The translations under genes were made by a program, and so were the position numbers. The notes beneath the pieces were generated by a model, which did no database searches, was not told the DNA's origin, and saw nothing but the letters and a program-made list of their open reading frames with translations. Positions 1 through 10,345 of a stretch of 64,000 nt of DNA are shown in pieces (position 1 is the stretch's first letter; every line of letters begins with the position of its first letter). The DNA comes from Capsicum annuum (lineage: Eukaryota > Streptophyta > Magnoliopsida > Solanales > Solanaceae). The DNA is taken from positions 156,314,247-156,378,246 of the forward strand of contig NC_061115.1 in NCBI RefSeq assembly GCF_002878395.1, written 5' to 3'.

Positions 1-1
1 T

Positions 2-868
2 AGAGAGGAGTTTTTAGACCATTTCAATCAAATAGAAAATATGCATCCCAAGGAAGCAGAACATCTCGTACGTGCCAATTTCGAGAGATGGAGTCGGCCA
101 TTCTGTCAGGCAAATAGGTACATTCTTATGAATTTAATGTCTTATTTGAGTTACACGTTTAGTATGATGTCGTACTAAGCGATTCTTTTGTATAGGTACA
201 ATATTATGACTTTAAATATAGATGAATTGGTGAATTCATTATTTTGTGATAAAATAGAACTTCCCATCGTGGCTCTGTTTGAAATAATAAACAAGAAGTA
301 TTGGCACTTTTTTCAGAAAAGGCATGTGGAGTTCGAGGACACAGGAACCCCATTTGTTCTAGAAGCAGAAAAAATAATATCAACAAGCATTAGTCTAGGG
401 AATAGGTTATTATCTCATCAAATAGCATATTACAAGTTCAGTATCAACGGTCATGGTAATGTTGTCACAATCGATCTTCAAACAAATCTTATACGTGCAG
501 AGTTTTGACTTAGACAAAATACCCTGTCCATATGTTATGGCAGCGCTTCGAGCTTAATATGGTAAAAAATATGGAACTAAAATTTCTGAGTACTCCTCTC
601 CTATTATTCAGTGGAAAAATATACAATGGCATATAGTGGCCATATTACTCTGGTGCCTCCTAAATAATCTTGGGTTGTTGCTGCAGGGCTAGTGGGGAGA
701 TTAATACTTCCTCCTTATATTGACCCAAGCACTATCAAACCAGGAAGAACGCCATATAAGAGGAGGCAAGGAGTTAGAGAATCATTTCCATCAAGAAGAA
801 ATAAGTGCTTCGTATATAAGAGTGTTGGCCACAAAAGAACTACATGCCCAGATCGTAATCCACAATGA
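2..868 (+). pseudogene. MULE transposase, C-terminal remnant (SWIM finger and zinc knuckle)
   Basis: This is the 3' end of a Mutator-like transposase, which cuts and pastes MULE DNA in the nucleus; the catalytic part would lie left of the window. From base 2 the frame reads EEFLDHFNQIENMHPKEAEH and then FERWSRPFCQANR, a typical segment before the SWIM finger. A 78-bp GT-AG intron (118-195) joins it to RYNIMTLNIDELVNSLF. The SWIM finger is degenerate: a frameshift near 500 is needed to read FDLDKIPCPYVMAALRA, where the CxC pair is lost and the final CxH has become CPY. The tail (about 720-868) reads IKPGRTPYKRRQGVRESFPS and then a knuckle KCFVYKSVGHKRTTC, whose second Cys is Tyr. An in-frame stop follows AALRA. 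Family identity is fairly sure; the gene is dead. Confidence 0.8.
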
Positions 869-1019
869 TCGTAGTAATTGAAAAAACTTGTGTTGTTATT
901 TGTTGTGGACTTTTATTTATTTAACTCATTGTTGTGAACATAAATGTTATCATTCATTATATAAAATATCTTTTTAAATAACTTGTGTATCAATAAAAAG
1001 AGGCAAAACATGAACTAAA

Positions 1020-1215
1020 TACAGCAGACCACAAAATTATTTTTCAACAGATTACCCATCTATTGCAACAGATGGACATTAGCTGGAAGAACAGTTCACC
1101 AAACTAGAATGTTTTCCTCCAACAGATGATAAATCTGTCGCAACAGATAGATAATCTGTTTACAAAAACCCAATCGATGATGAATCTATTCCAACGCATG
1201 GTCCATCAGTTGAAA
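1020..1215. repeat. CAACAG palindromic repeat cluster 1
   Basis: Several degenerate copies of a unit built on ATCTGTTGCAACAGAT (a perfect 16-bp palindrome) spaced about 20-35 bp apart, for example around 1045-1070 and 1110-1160. It lies just 3' of the MULE remnant. Bases 869-1019 show only AT-rich sequence. Confidence 0.7.
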
Positions 1216-1440
1216 GAACTCAAAAGACAAAATTGTTATTACTAGTGCATTTGAAAATTATCCTTACCTCTAACCGTTGACATGTTAACATGTTTAGAAA
1301 AAGAAGATAAAATGAAAATTAAATAAGAATTAAAAACCCACAGTCGACCAAAAATAAATTTTTCATTAAACGAAAAATAAAATACATTAGGTATAGATCC
1401 GATATAAAAAAATAAAATATATACGATAAAATAAAAAACA

Positions 1441-1603
1441 CATTCTAATTATTATTATTATCATCATCCTCTACATCTTTTTAAATATCCTTTCTCTCAC
1501 GACGACCAACTTCCTCTATAGATCATTAACCTGTCTCTGAAGTTCCCACATGGTATCGCACAGAACAGCAATGTCCCATACAGGATCAAACCTATCTAGA
1601 AAA
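1441..1603 (-). pseudogene. Coding-like remnant, unrecognised
   Basis: On the minus strand a frame reads FLDRFDPVWDIAVLCDTMW followed by ELQRQVNDL, a stop, and RKLVVVRERIFKKM, ending in an ATT/ATA-rich run. The hydrophobic and charged spacing looks like a short coiled-coil segment, and it may be an exon of a transposon gene, but I cannot name it. The rest of 1216-1984 shows AT-rich sequence with nothing else I can support. Confidence 0.25.
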
Positions 1604-1984
1604 TGTATGAATTAACCAAAAATGTAAACACAAAAGTAAAGAAAAGATTTTGAATGTAATACAACGTAAACTATCAACTGGTTGCTTTACATAGAAAAAA
1701 AACTTACCTCAAGAAGAAAGAAATATGCTCTTTGAATAGAAGTGGTTGAAGATGTAATACAAAAAGACAAAATTCAAGAAATAGATAAAAGTGGAGTAGA
1801 ATGAAGATTAAGGAAGGACCAATTTATAGAGGTTGAATCTGAATGTGTTAGGCGAAGAGGCACCACTGTTCATCTACATTATATTAATTACATTCAAACT
1901 ATTGGGTTTTTGTTTTCTGTGAAAAGTCGTGACTTTTTCTTTTACATTCAAACTTTTCACTTTAAAATGGTTTAAAACTTAATA

Positions 1985-2215
1985 ACAGTTGTTATTATTA
2001 AGTTATTGCAATAGATTATCCATCTGTCACAACAGATAACCTACTTTCGCAATAAATTTACCATTTGTTCCAATAGATGTTTTGTCTATTCCACAGATGA
2101 GACATCTGTTGCAACATATGGATTATCTGTTGCGATAGATGGACCATCTATTGGAGGAGATGTTTTGATTTCTTCTACAGTTGATTCATCAGTTACAATA
2201 AATAGGGAATTTGAT
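1985..2215. repeat. CAACAG palindromic repeat cluster 2
   Basis: At least eight degenerate half-units (CTGTTG, CAACAG, CTATTG) in alternating orientation, for example 2010-2040 and 2085-2150. The cluster follows a small inverted repeat near 1976-2004 (AACTTAATAA facing TTATTAAGTT). Bases 2216-2499 show only AT-rich sequence. Confidence 0.7.
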
Positions 2216-2499
2216 TCATCAACTATTTTGAATGTGTTATACAAAAAGTCATGACTATTCACCTCTTTTTAATAGTCATCACATACCTTAATTAATCAAA
2301 ATTGGTGACTGTTTTATTATATAAATAGATTTTTTTAAAAAAAAGGGTAAAAAGTCATGACTTGTAGCACTTGTTTTTCTTGATGACGGGCAAGTAGGCC
2401 TCTGACATTGAAAATGGTTACCCTTTGAGCCTTTATAGTCTTATACACTAGTTAACAATGGAAAGTAAAGAATATACACTGTCTTACATTGATGGGGTA

Positions 2500-4400
2500 T
2501 AAAGAATAAGGTGCGTGTAGATGAATGGATCTACTTTCATGCGTGGGAGTTATGTATTATTGATCATGTTATTGTGACAGACACATATAAAGTACAATGA
2601 TTTTGTGAATGAAGTTTTTTATCAATAAGGCATTGATCCTTCAAACCAGATCCTACATTTTATAGTTTAGTTTAATCAGTGCGAACTGATAAGGTTGAAG
2701 GATTATAAGATGGTGGTATCGATACCCTGTTACAATTTAATGATGATTTTGCTCATGTTTATGTGTCAAGTTTGGAGAAGGGTTAAATTTTTTAGCGGCA
2801 GTGTAAATATCCAATAGTGATTCGACCGATTTTAATTGTGCAATGGACTTTAGAAAGGCCTCCAAAGCCTCGCACTACAACAAACAAGAATGGAAAACCA
2901 ATAGAAATTCCCCCTGGTCAACATTTATATGGATGGGTTGCTCAAGGAGACTATTATATAGCAGAAGGTGTCTGGGAGAATACCTGTACGGGAAAGAGAG
3001 GTGGAGAAGACCACATATCATCTCAGGCCTTGTTTAAAAGGAAACACAGGGAAGCAATTAAGGAACTTATAGCAAATCTAGCCAATGAAATTAACTTGGG
3101 AGAATATAGAAGTGTATCCAAATATTAAAATCCATCAGTCGTTCTTGAAAAAAGAAAAATGCTCAAGAGGACTGAAGCTAGACACTTTGATAGGGACTGT
3201 GACTAGCAAGCGTGTCCTCAATGAAGACCCACAAATTATAGGACCAGAACTCTAAGGAAGTATCTTGTTGAGCACAGAGGATTATTAAGATTTTCAATCA
3301 AGATTAAAACTGAACCTACAACTCTAGAAGTAAAAATAACGGAAGACAAGGCATCAATTTCTAAAGTCTAACTTCTATCCTATGCCTTCTATTTGTCATT
3401 CTGATTAGGTCAATGGCAGTAGAAACAAAAAGGTCTGAAGTTGGGCATAAATCCCATGCCTTGTTGTTTCCACTACCTTTAACCAGACCGGAGCCATAAA
3501 CAGGAGGCATGGGATACAAGTTTAACTTGAGAAATTGCCATCTTGGCTTGATACCTTATTTTTACTTCAGAAGTTGTTGGTTCAGGTTTCATTCCTGACC
3601 AAAAATCTTACCACCATGGTGCTTGCAAAGTTGAAACCTTAGAGTTCTGGTCCTGTATTTTATGGGTCTTCATTCAAGTTAGGCTAGCTAGTTGCAGTCC
3701 TCTAACAAAGTACATAACTCCAATCCACTTCAGTATTTTTCTTTTAAAAATAGATTAATGGATTTTTATTTTTAGATACACCTTCACATTTGCAGCTCAT
3801 TCAATTTAATTTTTCATGTCAATTTCATCAGCCAATTTTGCTACACTTTTTTTTCTATCCTATGTTTCTTCTTTAATAAGGTCTAAGTTGATATATGATC
3901 TTCTCTACTTCCTCATTCCCACACAATTATTCTTCCAATCACCTTTTATTGTATAATAGTCTCCTAAAGCAATCCATCTACATAAATTTGGACCAAAGCA
4001 ATAACTATATTCATTTCCATTCTTTTTTCATCAGCGCGAGGCTTCACAGGCCTTTTAAAAGTCCATTGAACCCTTAAATTAGTCCAATCACCATTTTAAT
4101 GTTTACAATACCACCAAAAACTTGTATCCTTCTCAAAACTTGACACATAAACATTATCAAAATCTTTATTAAACTGTAACAGGGTATCGACACCACCTAC
4201 TTGGTCCCTCAGCCTTACCAATTTGAACCTAACAATCTTAACTGTAAAATTCCATATCTTGTTTGAAAGATTAACGCCTAATAGGTAAAGAAATAATATT
4301 CACAAAATCTGTGTAATGTTCTTATGATAGGTTGATCAGTAATACATACCTCCCACATATAAAGTAGTTTTATCTGCAAGCATCTTATTCTTCCAAATCC
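2500..4400. repeat. Large inverted duplication, arms of about 0.94 kb
   Basis: The left arm (about 2500-3435) and the right arm (about 3455-4400) are reverse complements with moderate divergence. The clearest matches are GATACCCTGTTACA in the left arm (near 2720) against TGTAACAGGGTATC in the right (near 4177), and GACCAGAACTCTAAGG (3242) against its complement in the right arm (near 3640). The homology runs almost to the centre, leaving a spacer of some 20-30 bp near 3445. A transcript through it could fold into a long imperfect hairpin. Arm ends are estimates made by eye. Confidence 0.8.
2817..3128 (+). pseudogene. Unrecognised 103-codon ORF inside the inverted duplication
   Basis: The frame opens after a stop at 2815 and reads GKPIEIPPGQHLYGWVAQGD in the middle and KRKHREAIKELIANLANEIN near the end. 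The latter is a plausible amphipathic helix. The matching stretch of the right arm (about 3785-4075, minus strand) is homologous in DNA but has stops and frameshifts, so the ancestral sequence was probably coding and only the left copy stays open. I do not recognise the family. It may be an exon of a transposon-borne gene. There is no ATG at the start, which suggests an upstream exon or loss of the 5' end. Confidence 0.35.
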
Positions 4401-4544
4401 ATCTTTACTCTAGCCTTTAATGCTGGTCGAGCAAAAGTTGATCCAGTTTAACTTTCTTTTATCTAGAAACTAGATAAAAACATTTGATGTCAAACAAGAG
4501 AATAACAAAAAGAACATTACAAAAGGGTAACACAAAATTCAATG

Positions 4545-4770
4545 AATCAATAGATGACCCATCTGATGCAATAGATTCCCTATTTGTTCAACATATGAGT
4601 CAACTGTTGCAATAGGTGAAGCATTTGTAGCAACATAAGTATGATATATTGCAATAGATAGGTCAGCTATTGGAATAAATCAAACCAGCCTTGCTACTAG
4701 TTTGATTTCTTCCTATAGTTGCTTCATTTATTCCAACAGTTGATTCATCAGTTGCAACAGTTGAGGAAAC
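4545..4770. repeat. CAACAG palindromic repeat cluster 3
   Basis: Degenerate CTGTTG/CAACAG units, including GATTCATCAGTTGCAACAG near 4743-4761. The cluster adjoins a GGT-rich stretch on its right. Confidence 0.65.
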
Positions 4771-4997
4771 TATTTCAACACCACCAAAAACATCAATAAT
4801 AGCATCAATAACAAACAAACAACACCATCAACAACACAAACACCACATGTTTCAATAACACCAACACCTCCAACAACAGCACCACCAAAGTAACAAATAA
4901 AAGACATAAAATAAATGATACTGACAGCAAGGCCTTTTACATTCCCCCAACACATGACTTTTTTTGCATATTTTAATAAAAATAATGATTCGTTCAT
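4770..4997 (-). pseudogene. GGT-rich open frame, possible Ulp1-gene linker remnant
   Basis: A 75-codon minus-strand frame with a Gly/Val-rich run (YFGGAVVGGVGVIETCGV) made by GGTGTTG-type triplets. Similar Gly-rich runs form the linker after the DUF1985 domain in the Ulp1-type gene at 23528-25744, so this may be a leftover of another copy, but the resemblance could come from simple triplet repetition alone. Confidence 0.25.
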
Positions 4998-5564
4998 TCA
5001 AGACTTAAAAGCTACCTTTTTTTTAATTTTTATAATAAATAGGAAAATGGTAATGGATAAATCAATAATAACAATAGATGTATATATCTAATTTAAATAA
5101 CATACAGAGAAGAAGACGGGAAGAAAAGAGCAATAGTGAACCATATCGATAATGTCAAAAAAGCAAAGAGATCAGAACACCCATTTTAATCAAGAAAAGA
5201 TATTAATTGGGTGAGATCTAAAAGGATCCTCATACGAAAGAGGAGAAAAAAAGAGGAAAAAAAGATACAGTTATGATTACCCAAAAGAAGAGAGAAAAAG
5301 AATTCTACATAAAGAAGAAAAAAGAGATGAGTTAAGTTAATTTGTGGTTGAAGGAGAGAGAATTCTAGAGATAGGTTTTAAATATTTATTATAACTTTGA
5401 GGGGTGTGAGGAGACGTTGACATTGAAAAGACGAGATAAGACTACTCAAGGAGGAGATTTTTGAGTTATCCAAGTAATGTTTTTACCGTCTTATTATATT
5501 ATCTTTTTTTATCTCGGATAGGAAATTAGGAAATTACTTTAAAATAGAAAAAAATTATACAATA
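4998..5564. other. Purine-rich noncoding stretch
   Basis: A/G-rich on the plus strand from about 5100 to 5460, with many GAAAAAGA and AGAGA runs. I see no gene, repeat array or clear regulatory site. Confidence 0.4.
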
Positions 5565-5760
5565 TATAAGTCATCTATTGCAAAAGATAATAATTTCTGT
5601 TTGAAAATTTTCAATGGCTCAGTCATCTGTCGCAACCGATGGCAATGCCTATTTGATAATTTACAACAGATAGTTAACCTATTGCAGTATGTAACATAAT
5701 TTGATTGATAAATTCCAATAGATAAGTCATCTATTACAATAGGTTGAACATTTGTTTTTA
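5565..5760. repeat. CAACAG palindromic repeat cluster 4
   Basis: Degenerate units of the same palindromic repeat, ending just before the 167-bp satellite. Confidence 0.65.
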
Positions 5761-5794
5761 TAAAATTTCAATTAAGTTCTTATGTTTAACTACA

Positions 5795-6303
5795 ACTTTA
5801 ATTGATTTAGCTAAAACTAGGGGGCTGAGTTCATAGGGCCAATGACAACTTCAATTGAGTCTTTGGAAATTGCATGATGTTGGTATTGAGTTCCTCCCAA
5901 CCTGAGTCATCGATTGATCACTCTGAGTTGAAATAATTCTTATTACCTCATTATCAAGCTAATACCTGAATTGATTTAGCATAACTAGGGGTGAGTTCAT
6001 AGGGTCAACTAAAACTTTAATTGAGTCTTTGGCAATTGTGTGATGTTGGTATTGCGTTTCTTCCGACATAAGTCATCAATCAATCACTCTAAGTTGAAAT
6101 TATTCTCATTACCACATTATCAATCTAATACCTAAATTTGTTTAGCTAGGACTAAGGGTGAGTTCATAGGGTCAACTACAACTTTAATTGACTCTTTGGC
6201 AATTGTATGATATTGGTATTGTGTTTCTCTTGACCTGAGCCATCAATTGACCACTCTGAGTTGAAAAGATTCTAATTACCTTATTATTAATCTAATACAT
6301 AAA
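5795..6303. repeat. 167-bp tandem satellite, left part
   Basis: Three tandem copies. The shared block AGGGKTGAGTTCATAGGG recurs at about 5822, 5989 and 6156, a spacing of 167 bp each time. Each unit also has a TTGAGTCTTTGGCAATTG-like block and a TCACTCTGAGTTGAAA block. The array stops where retrotransposon A begins and resumes after it. Confidence 0.88.
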
Positions 6304-8965
6304 TATAATACCCCGTACCTCTACCTAGATTGAAATCATCCCAAGAATATTAGAAACTTACTTTGAAAGATGAATCTATTTTGTACACATGGAATTTTTA
6401 AGATTTTCACTTTTTTAGTGTAAAATTAAATTAGCTTTTCAACAATACCAATTTCGTCCAAATCTGGTATTGGAGTAAAAAGTTATGGACATTTTACCAA
6501 AAGTTGTCAGAACCGCCCAAGTGCGACAGGAAGGTCGACGGACCGTCGATCTAGCTACGGACCGTCGCCTAGACCATCACAACTAAGGCAGTAAGTCAGT
6601 CTTCTAGCTAAGGTATGATGGACAGGTTAATAGACCGTCAAACTTGTGATGAACCATTGTCCAAGCCATCGCTACTAAGGCAGTGAGTCCCTATTCTGGC
6701 CCAGGTGCGATGATCAAAACGATGGACCGTCAAGCTAGCGATGGACCATCGCACGATCCATTGTAGATCTTGTTCAACAAATTCTAAGTCATTTTTAAAA
6801 GGTATTTTGGATCTTTTTCCACCCGTTTTAGCCCCTAATTATACCAGACCATAGCCCATAGCATTATTATTATTCATCTATAACATAAAATTAGGGTTTC
6901 TTTCAAAGATCATTCCTCATGAACAAGAAACCCTAGGTGTTTAATTTCAAGTCAAGAATTCAAGTTTTCCTCCATCAATTTTCAAGAAATCTTCACCCAG
7001 GTATGTCATGTATTGATTCATGGGTCTCTTTTACCAATGAAGCTTAAGAATCTCTTCTAAAATTCCAAGATTTGTGTATTTATAAATGTTCATCATTTAA
7101 ATTGAAATGAAATGCATGTTCATGATGTTGTAGGGTTTTGATTCATGTTTGAAATTACATATTCAAATGATTGATCCTAGGATGTGGTAATTTACATAGT
7201 AATCCTAATAAACCCTTAAATTTACATGTTGATTGATGTATCCATGATTATTAGATGTGTTGATGATTGTATAACTAAAGCATGCTCCCCATGTGTTCAA
7301 TTAAATGCCTATGAGAAGGAAAACTGCCATACTAGTATGATATTATGAAATCCCCATTTATGTACAAGTTTATGCATGTCAAGTGATTGATGAAATGTCT
7401 TAATCAATGAGTTATGGATATATGTGTGGCGATTGTGGTGCTTTAGAACTTGTACTTCATGAATTCTCCAACTTATCGTATTATAGATTGTGATGTTGGT
7501 CATGTATTCAAGAAAGTCATATTTTGTCAGTTTCATTCTATCGAGTCCTGGGGGTACTTGTACCTGATAATTAGTTGTGTTCCTAGATCCAATGTCATGT
7601 TTACAAGATACTCTCAGTTGAGCCATGTTCATAGAAATTCAGTTAGTCATGTGACTTGGGAAAACTCAGTAAACTCAGTAATCTTAAAAATGTAAGAAAT
7701 TCAGTAATCTCAGTAGTATTCCATCAGTCAGCGGAACTCAGTTAACTCAGTGTAGTTAGTTTAGTTAATCATGTTCAGTGTCTATCCAGAAGGGAGTAGA
7801 AATTAGAACCGAGTGAACCTAAGGATGGGAACCCATCTGTTATATGAGGGTGTGATTCTTAGAAGCAATCCTTGTGTTCCAGAACTACGTAGCCAGCGTA
7901 GGTTGAGACATCATATCCTATTATATGAGGGTAGATGAGGTGGCTTAACATATTATATGAGGGTTCCACCATTCTCACTAGAGTCACCTGTTATATAAGG
8001 GTTACTCATAGATTGTCCTTACCAGTGGCGCGGTATTGTTACCCTTCCAATTGGGGTTACAGATTGGACCCTAACTTAGCTATAGTACAGTATTTGGGAC
8101 ATATCGGTTAGATGACTACTTCCCACAGTTTCAATACAGAATCAAGACTGTCAGATATAGTCATTCAATCTCAGTAATAGAACTTAGATAGTTCTACAGG
8201 ATTCAAGACTGTCAGATACAGTCAACTCAAAATAGTATGGAACTCAGCTAGTTCCATTAGAACCTAGACTATCAAATACAGTCAATCAGTATTAGTTATT
8301 TAAGTTATACAGATATCAGTATTTCATGTTATCAGTATTCAGACTCAGTAATCATGTTATCACAAACTCAGTTGTGGTCATTATGTATTCACATATATAT
8401 TCTAATGTTCATGCTATCCAGTTAGTTAGTATAGTTCACGCATGTGAACCCTTTGAATTTATTCTACCTTACATACATACCAGTACATTCAAATGTACTA
8501 ACACATTTGTGCTATGGTGTTTTATACTATAGGTTTAGAAGCACGAGCTCTAGAGTATCAGTAGCATTCCAGTCTTAGCAGTCAGAGTTAGCAGTGAGTC
8601 CTCATCCGTCGAGGACATGACCATTACTGTATTATCTCATTAATTAATTTATTAGTTAGAGTTATTTGGGTACATGTCCCATCAACTCCTTATTCAAACA
8701 GTTCAGTCAGTTAGAGGTTTTTCAGACTACAGTATGTTTAGATAGTTTATTTTAGTTGTTTTGGGTATTTCATACCCCATACATATGTTATGTTTTATCA
8801 TTTATATTAAATTTTTGAACCTTACTGCCTTATAACCTTTATTTTCATATTTATACAGTGTATTATGTAGTGTTCAGGTACAGATATCAGTCATGGGTTA
8901 GCTTGTGGTCCTTTAAGGTCATGAGTATCGTGTAGCATTTTGGGTACCAGATTCGGGGCATTAAA
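6304..8965 (+). repeat. 5' LTR of element A
   Basis: 2,662 bp, matching 14140-16757 along its whole length. It begins TATAATACCCCGTACC (the 3' copy begins TGTAATACCCCGTAC). Inside are a cluster of CG-containing short palindromes (GACGGACCGTCG-like, 6535-6770), four copies of a TGTTATATGAGGGT motif (7840-8005), many CAGT-rich short motifs, and a GTCCTC/GAGGAC stem-loop at 8598. The open frame at 8326-8532 recurs in the other LTR but I do not regard it as a gene. Confidence 0.92.
8598..8616 (+). promoter_or_regulatory. Conserved LTR stem-loop, element A 5' LTR
   Basis: GTCCTCATCCGTCGAGGAC: a perfect 6-bp stem with a 7-nt loop, about 350 bp before the LTR 3' end. The same structure occurs at the matching place in the other Tekay LTRs of this window. 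Function is unknown. Confidence 0.6.
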
Positions 8966-8969
8966 AACT

Positions 8970-8981
8970 TGGTATCAGATC
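8970..8981 (+). other. Primer binding site, tRNA-iMet type (element A)
   Basis: TGGTATCAGATC lies 4 bases after the LTR end. The standard Ty3/gypsy site complementary to initiator tRNA-Met is TGGTATCAGAGC, so one base differs here. It primes minus-strand DNA synthesis. Confidence 0.85.
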
Positions 8982-9170
8982 TAAGGTTCAATAGAGTCCT
9001 AGGAAGTCTGAAAGTCGCATTTAGGTGTGTTGCGTGCCACATTTATGTGTAGGAGGCTATAAGATGTCTTAGGAACAGTTTCCCTTATTTCAGTATTTAT
9101 GTTGTGCCAGTGAGTATAATCTCAAGCTAATCTCTTAGACTAATTTGTTTCTCCTTTTTTTCTATAGAAC

Positions 9171-10230
9171 ATGCCTCCTAAAAGAAGAAATGGGAATTAT
9201 CCAGCACCATAACCCAAATATCCTTTAGGCGAACATGTTTTTTATGCAGAGATCAAAGCTGTATTCAGAACTCTTTCTCAGTCAGTCGCTCTCAGAATGA
9301 TTTACCAGCTATTACTTTGGCAAACCCAGTGGCCAATTCATATTCATCCAGGATTCGAGACTTCACCCGAATGAATCATCCATCCTTTTTGGGGTCTAAG
9401 ACAGAAGGGGACCCTTAGGAATTTCTTGATCAAGTTTATAAGGTTACGAAAATCATGGGGGTTACTTCTATTGAGAGTATGGAGCTAGTTGTATATTAGT
9501 TACAGGATGTTGCTCACACTTGGTACAAACAATGGAAGTCAAAGAGGGCTGTAGATACAGGGCCTATTGAGTGAAAGGAGTTTGCTACTCAATTCTTAGA
9601 TATATTATTTCCCCTAGAGCTGAGAGAAGCTAAAGTGTTAGAATTTATCAACCTCAGGCAGGGTAACATGGCAGTGAAAGAGTATTCTCTTAAGTTTACT
9701 CAATTTGCCAGATATGCTCTTCATGTGGTTTCAGATAGCAGGGCTAAGATGACTAAGTTTTTTTCTGGGGTGAATGATAGTGTAGTCAATGAGTGCAGGT
9801 CCGTGATGTTGAATAGTAACATAAACATAGCCAGGCTTATTACCCATGCTAAGCAGATAGAAGAGCAAAATATTAAGATGGGGGAGAAGTAGAATAAGAG
9901 AGCAAGGACGGATAGTTTTAACTTTGCTCCACCCAAATCAGAAGGAGGAAGTTATTCTTAGTTTCATCCTAAGTCAGTGGTTCCAGCTCCTTCTTCATCT
10001 AGTTCTCCACCTTCTAAGTTCAGGGATGGTAATAAAGATAGAGCGTCAGGCTCTAAGTTTCAGGGTAGTGTTAGTAGTACCCGCACCTATCCTCTTTGCC
10101 AGACTTATGGCAAGCACCATCAGAGTATTTACAGAGCTGGTAGTGGTATTTGTTTTGGATGTGGCAAGCCAAGCCATAGAGTTAGAGACTGTCCTCAGCC
10201 AGTTCCTCAGGGTCAGTAGAACCATTCTTT
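9171..10230 (+). pseudogene. gag (element A), broken
   Basis: Capsid/nucleocapsid protein of a Tekay-type element. It starts at ATG 9171 (MPPKRRNGNYPAP then a stop). The gag domain is read in pieces: EFLDQVYKVTKIMGV, HTWYKQWKSKRAVDTG, FLDILFPLELREAKVLEFIN, KEYSLKFTQFARYALHVV. The nucleocapsid zinc knuckle CFGCGKPSHRVRDC (10151-10192) keeps all four ligands (CX2CX4HX4C). At least six in-frame stops and one frameshift interrupt the frame. Most stops replace Gln (TAG for CAG) or Trp (TGA for TGG) of the family consensus. It is followed without a gap by the protease region. Confidence 0.85.
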
Positions 10231-10345
10231 AGCTCAGTCTGGTAGACCAAACAAGTAGGGTGCCACCTCTAGCGCTACTAGTGGGCAACGCCCAAATTGA
10301 CTTTATGCTCTCAAGTCCCGACAAGATAAGGAAAATTCTCCTGAT

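Noticed and set aside
3895..4077. 60-codon plus-strand ORF in the right arm of the inverted duplication
   Set aside because: It is the antisense of the arm whose left copy carries the open frame; composition is low-complexity.
8326..8532. 68-codon frame in LTR A, repeated at 16119-16325 in the other LTR
   Set aside because: The frame is shared because LTRs are duplicates; it has no recognisable domain and lies in regulatory LTR sequence.
8970..8990. Possible tRNA gene fragment
   Set aside because: The match to tRNA-Met is only the primer binding site after an LTR; no cloverleaf follows.
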